The notes under the pieces: generated by a model
Told to the model about the DNA's origin: nothing
The model's input: only the letters and a program-made list of their open reading frames with translations
The model's database searches: none
Shown here: positions 60,863 through 64,000 of the stretch, piece by piece
How the letters are laid out: each line of letters opens with the position of its first letter
Position numbering within the stretch: the first letter of the stretch is position 1
Made by a program: the position numbers and the translations under genes
From: Dioscorea cayenensis subsp. rotundata
Taxonomy: Eukaryota > Streptophyta > Magnoliopsida > Dioscoreales > Dioscoreaceae
Reading direction: 5' to 3'
Length of the DNA stretch: 64,000 nucleotides
Assembly (NCBI RefSeq): GCF_009730915.1
Contig: NC_052489.1
Span: 620,001 to 684,000, forward strand

Positions 60863-60871
60863 TCTTTTTGT

Positions 60872-61600
60872 TTTTACAGGTTTTTGGTTAGTAAGTTAAA
60901 TACTTAAAATTAATAAAAGCCAGGTCAGTAATTTGGTGTTCATATATATATACCTTGTAAAATTTTAATTTGCTCAATTACTGTTTGTTAATGTATCATA
61001 TGTAATTCTAGAAATCTCGTTATTTATTTACTGGATGATTGAATTATTAAATAAAAAAATATTTTTATCACTCACTTTGAAATTTCCAATGTATATATAT
61101 ATATATATATATATATAAGAGATTAAATAAAAACCACACAGTGAAGTAGTGAGCACCTTTACAGTAACAATGTTTATATTTAACTAAATTCACAGTAAAA
61201 AGCTAGAAATAGTAACAAACAATTAGCACTTAATACAAAAACAACTGACCAGGGGATCAGTCAATTAAAAGAACAGGTGAATAATTCACATGTAAAATTA
61301 TGAAAAATTTCAAAATTCAACTCAGTATTGATGCTTTACAATTTGAATCAGTGTTTAAGACAAAAGCATATAAATTACACACCAATTCAAACATCTAAAT
61401 CTAAACAAGTGATCTGATCAAACAAGATTGCACAAATAGTTCACTGTGAATCAAGGGAAGCCAAATGCAGCCTACCACAGTACAACCCTTTGCAGTAACT
61501 TGGTAAATATAGATCTAATGAAGATGTAACCTTGTAAACGTGGGAGAATACATTAAAGACTGAATAAACTTATAAAACCAAAGATCAAGTGGCCGAAAAA
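60872..61600. other. AT-rich stretch before the TPR gene 3' end
   Basis: Contains (TA)n at 61090-61117 and no coding signal. The right part should be the 3' UTR of the TPR gene. Confidence 0.5.
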
Positions 61601-61604
61601 TGTA

Positions 61605-64000
61605 TTACATGGATCCCCGGTCATCGCATATAATATTACGCTTTTGCTTTTGCTGGTCTGTGCCATGAAATTTCCTTCCTGCTTCAACAGCTTCCCTGTT
61701 TATATGAACATAAAGAGTAAGATAACGACATTATGATTATGAGCGTGAACACAATTTCAAGAATGAAGCAAAATTTTGAGTTCGTATTTTCTATTATCTT
61801 TGAATCAGTGAAATTTTTTTTGCTCTCTCCATTCCTTTTTATCTGTCACAAATTCATGTTTCTTTTTATCTATCATTTTTCTAACATCAAAAAACATTTA
61901 TGATTTTTTTTTCCAAATTACTCTTAATATTTCATTCAACTTTCTTGTTGGAATTAAATACGAGAGAGAAATATGAAAATATAAATTAGGGATAATTTTG
62001 AAAAAAAAAAAACTAATTTTTTATAAAATTTTGTGAAATAACTAAGTTTTTTAGTACGTGAGATTCGGTTAACCACGACAGATAAAAAGAAACAAAGGGA
62101 GTAACATTTAGTATTTCAACCTTCAGAGAATGCGTAACGTTCTAGATTTATAGAGCTTATCCACATGCATCTTTATTGCTATGTTGTGCTTATCCAATGG
62201 TTCATTACAATGAACTCAGTATAGAATATCCTACTTCACAAAACATCAGCAGAATAACTCTAGAATCTAAGTTTTTTAATTTTCTTTTTTCAGACCGAAA
62301 AATGAGCGTACACATCCATAGATAAATGAATAAATATCACTGGAAGTATTTACCTGAAAGCATTCACCAGCTCTTTATTTTCAGGGTCTAGTCTCACACC
62401 CTCATAAAAGGCATTTGCAGCTTCATCAAATCTCTGCAATACGAAAGGAATTATATATATACGAAAGTTTAATTAACAGATAAGAATGCATGATAAAGCT
62501 TACTTCTAATTGACGTAACGCAGCTCCTTCCCTGTAGCAAGCTTTAGGCCAATCTGGCTTTAGAGCTCTGCAAGCCTTGGCATCAGTTAAGGCCTGATCA
62601 GCTTGTCCCAAACGCAACCAACAAAGACTTCTATTTGATAGCAAAGTAGCCTCGGTAGGATCCAGATCTATAGCCTAGAAGGGAAACAATGGAAATGCGT
62701 CAAAATTTTATTTATATGGCCGCCACCGGTCAATCAACTCTAAAGCAGATCATTCATCACTTTCAATTGTGCCCTTGGTGTCCAACTCAGTATTTATTTA
62801 GCATTAATTATTAAGTACAAGCCACAAACATCACTGAGAGAACTGGCTTGAATGATCTTAAGGCTTGAATGATCTTAATGTGCCAAAGAAAAACTTGGCA
62901 ACTTAGCATTTTCAAAAATTAAAAAAGATTAAGAAAGAATTTCTTCTAGCAAGTTGACATTAATATACTTATCAAGAGAGGAGGATTTGGAGTTCAAGAA
63001 ACGATGCTAAATTGCCAAGTCTTATATCATGTTCTTACTCGACAATTCTTCACTTATCAGAGTAATGACCAGCATCAGAATTGAAAATGTCCTCATACAC
63101 TTAAGCTTAAGTCTTGAATTGGCTGACTTTTACACAGCAGAGGAGTAACAACAGAAACTCCCAAGAGGAACTTAAATGGGATATGATAACACTGAAAGCA
63201 ATATAACTATAACTGAGATACCTGAGTATATGCATAAATTGCAGAAAGATAATCTTTTCTTCTAAAGGCCTCTTCCCCTCTGGATTTAGCTTCCAATGAA
63301 TTCTTCTTTGCTTCTGGTGTTACCTGCAGAAATGATTCAGTACATTTGCAGGCTCTATACATAATTTTAGCTAGCAAATAAGTATGTTCTTTAAAAGTTT
63401 GAAAATGAGGCAGTCCAAGTAAAGATTATTATATCATCAAAAAAGTATCTTACTGGAACACGTCCAGCAACATTAATGCATATATATATATATATATATA
63501 ATTATGCATATTACACTTCAAATGGAGTAAATTGAAAATTATAGTTATGCATAGAAAGAGGTATCAATAAGCACGCATAAGAAAATTTCATTAAAAAAAA
63601 ACCATAAAGAAATCGCTGCTATATTCAACAAACTATCAATGTATGAGTGCACGTGATCAGAACTAATAATAAACCAGAGTAGAAGACAGAAGTGGCACCT
63701 CAATAGTCTTCTTCATATTCTGCGCATCAGTATGTTCAGAGCTTGGTTCCTTCATGTTAACCTACAAGAAGTTTCAGTTTATTAGCAATGTATCAGCAAC
63801 CAATAGCTGATTAGGATTGGCATATACACACAATCTACACACCACATGTACAAGCATGCTCATGCCAAGAGATGCAAGTCCATACCAAAGCAAGAACAAA
63901 CTCTAAGATGCAAGTTAAGTTGCATATGAAGCATCAAAGGTCTACAAGATCACAATATACTAAAAAAGGAGCAATTTACCTGTTCATTGGTCCTAACTGA
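61605..64000 (-). CDS. TPR-repeat protein, 3' exons (TPR10/ankyrin-TPR type)
   Basis: C-terminal part of a tetratricopeptide-repeat protein, entering from the right edge. Exons read in frame: 63980-64000 and beyond, 63699-63761, 63222-63323, 62504-62674, 62354-62433 and 61605-61695, about 175 residues here. Three TPR motifs are visible: AKSRGEEAFRRKDYLSAIYAYTQAIDLDP, then ATLLSNRSLCWLRLGQADQALTDA, then RPDW-like KPDWPKACYREGAALRQLERF with YEGVRLDPENKELV. The end GRKFHGTDQQKQKRNI resembles Arabidopsis TPR10, which has N-terminal ankyrin repeats; those would lie outside the window. TPR domains of this type often bind HSP70/HSP90 tails. Frame and splice sites are intact. Confidence 0.88.
62690..63220. 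other. Intron of the TPR gene
   Basis: A 547-bp intron between the third and second visible TPR exons. Nothing beyond AT-rich intron sequence was recognised. Confidence 0.6.

Noticed and set aside
1-64000. CRISPR arrays, operons, ribosome binding sites or other bacterial features
   Set aside because: The window is eukaryotic nuclear DNA; no such structures occur.

Overview
The window is nuclear DNA of a flowering plant. Genes are split by GT-AG introns, intergenic DNA is very AT-rich with many (TA)n tracts, LTR retrotransposons of the Copia superfamily interrupt it, and the proteins are plant-specific (PsbW, Aux/IAA, PR-4, a Pol IV/V RPB7-like subunit, POLLUX/CASTOR channel, DRIP). Strongly GC-rich 5' coding ends (FBL17, PRA1, DRIP, PsbW exon 2) beside AT-rich 3' ends suggest a monocot, perhaps a non-grass lineage such as yams. 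That placement is inference.

Layout. 1-3.5 kb: 3' end of a POLLUX/CASTOR-type ion-channel gene (+), with a broken Copia gag/protease fossil in or beside its gene body. 4.8-11.2 kb: an old, heavily broken Copia element (+) with both LTRs and a target-site duplication. 12.1-13.1 kb: an Aux/IAA gene (-) whose exons 1-2 carry single-base frame disruptions, below a promoter with four same-direction auxin response elements. 14.3-19.4 kb: a very young Copia element (-) with identical 144-bp LTRs. 19.5-23.6 kb: gene-free, microsatellite-rich. 23.7-24.3 kb: PR-4 (+). 24.8-29.8 kb: cell-cycle F-box gene FBL17 (-), with a consensus E2F site upstream. 31.3-34.2 kb: Pol III subunit RPC25/RPC8 (+). 34.4-34.9 kb: photosystem II PsbW (-). 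36.2-39.0 kb: a divergent TATA-binding protein (+). 39.5-39.7 kb: a SINE. 40.2-42.9 kb: exocyst SEC15 (+). 46.0-52.7 kb: RING ubiquitin ligase DRIP (+). 55.6-56.1 kb: PRA1 (-). 57.4-59.8 kb: Pol IV/V RPB7-like subunit (-) with a long 5' UTR intron. 60.0-60.9 kb: a Mutator-type inverted-repeat element with a 9-bp target duplication. 61.6-64.0 kb: 3' half of a TPR protein gene (-).

Genes are independent transcription units. From 24.8 kb onward they are mostly housekeeping: basal transcription (TBP, Pol III and Pol IV/V subunits), cell cycle (FBL17), secretion and trafficking (SEC15, PRA1), photosynthesis and ubiquitination. Five of their promoters or leaders carry telo-box motifs (AAACCCTA). 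The first 23 kb is the transposon-rich part. I see no clearly new multi-gene system. The most unusual items are a pair of related repeats with snRNA-type promoter geometry in and just after DRIP, the homopolymer-length frame breaks confined to the Aux/IAA gene, the divergent TBP with a GC-AG intron, and the 875-bp Mutator-type foldback element. Exon coordinates were derived by reading splice sites and reading frame by eye.
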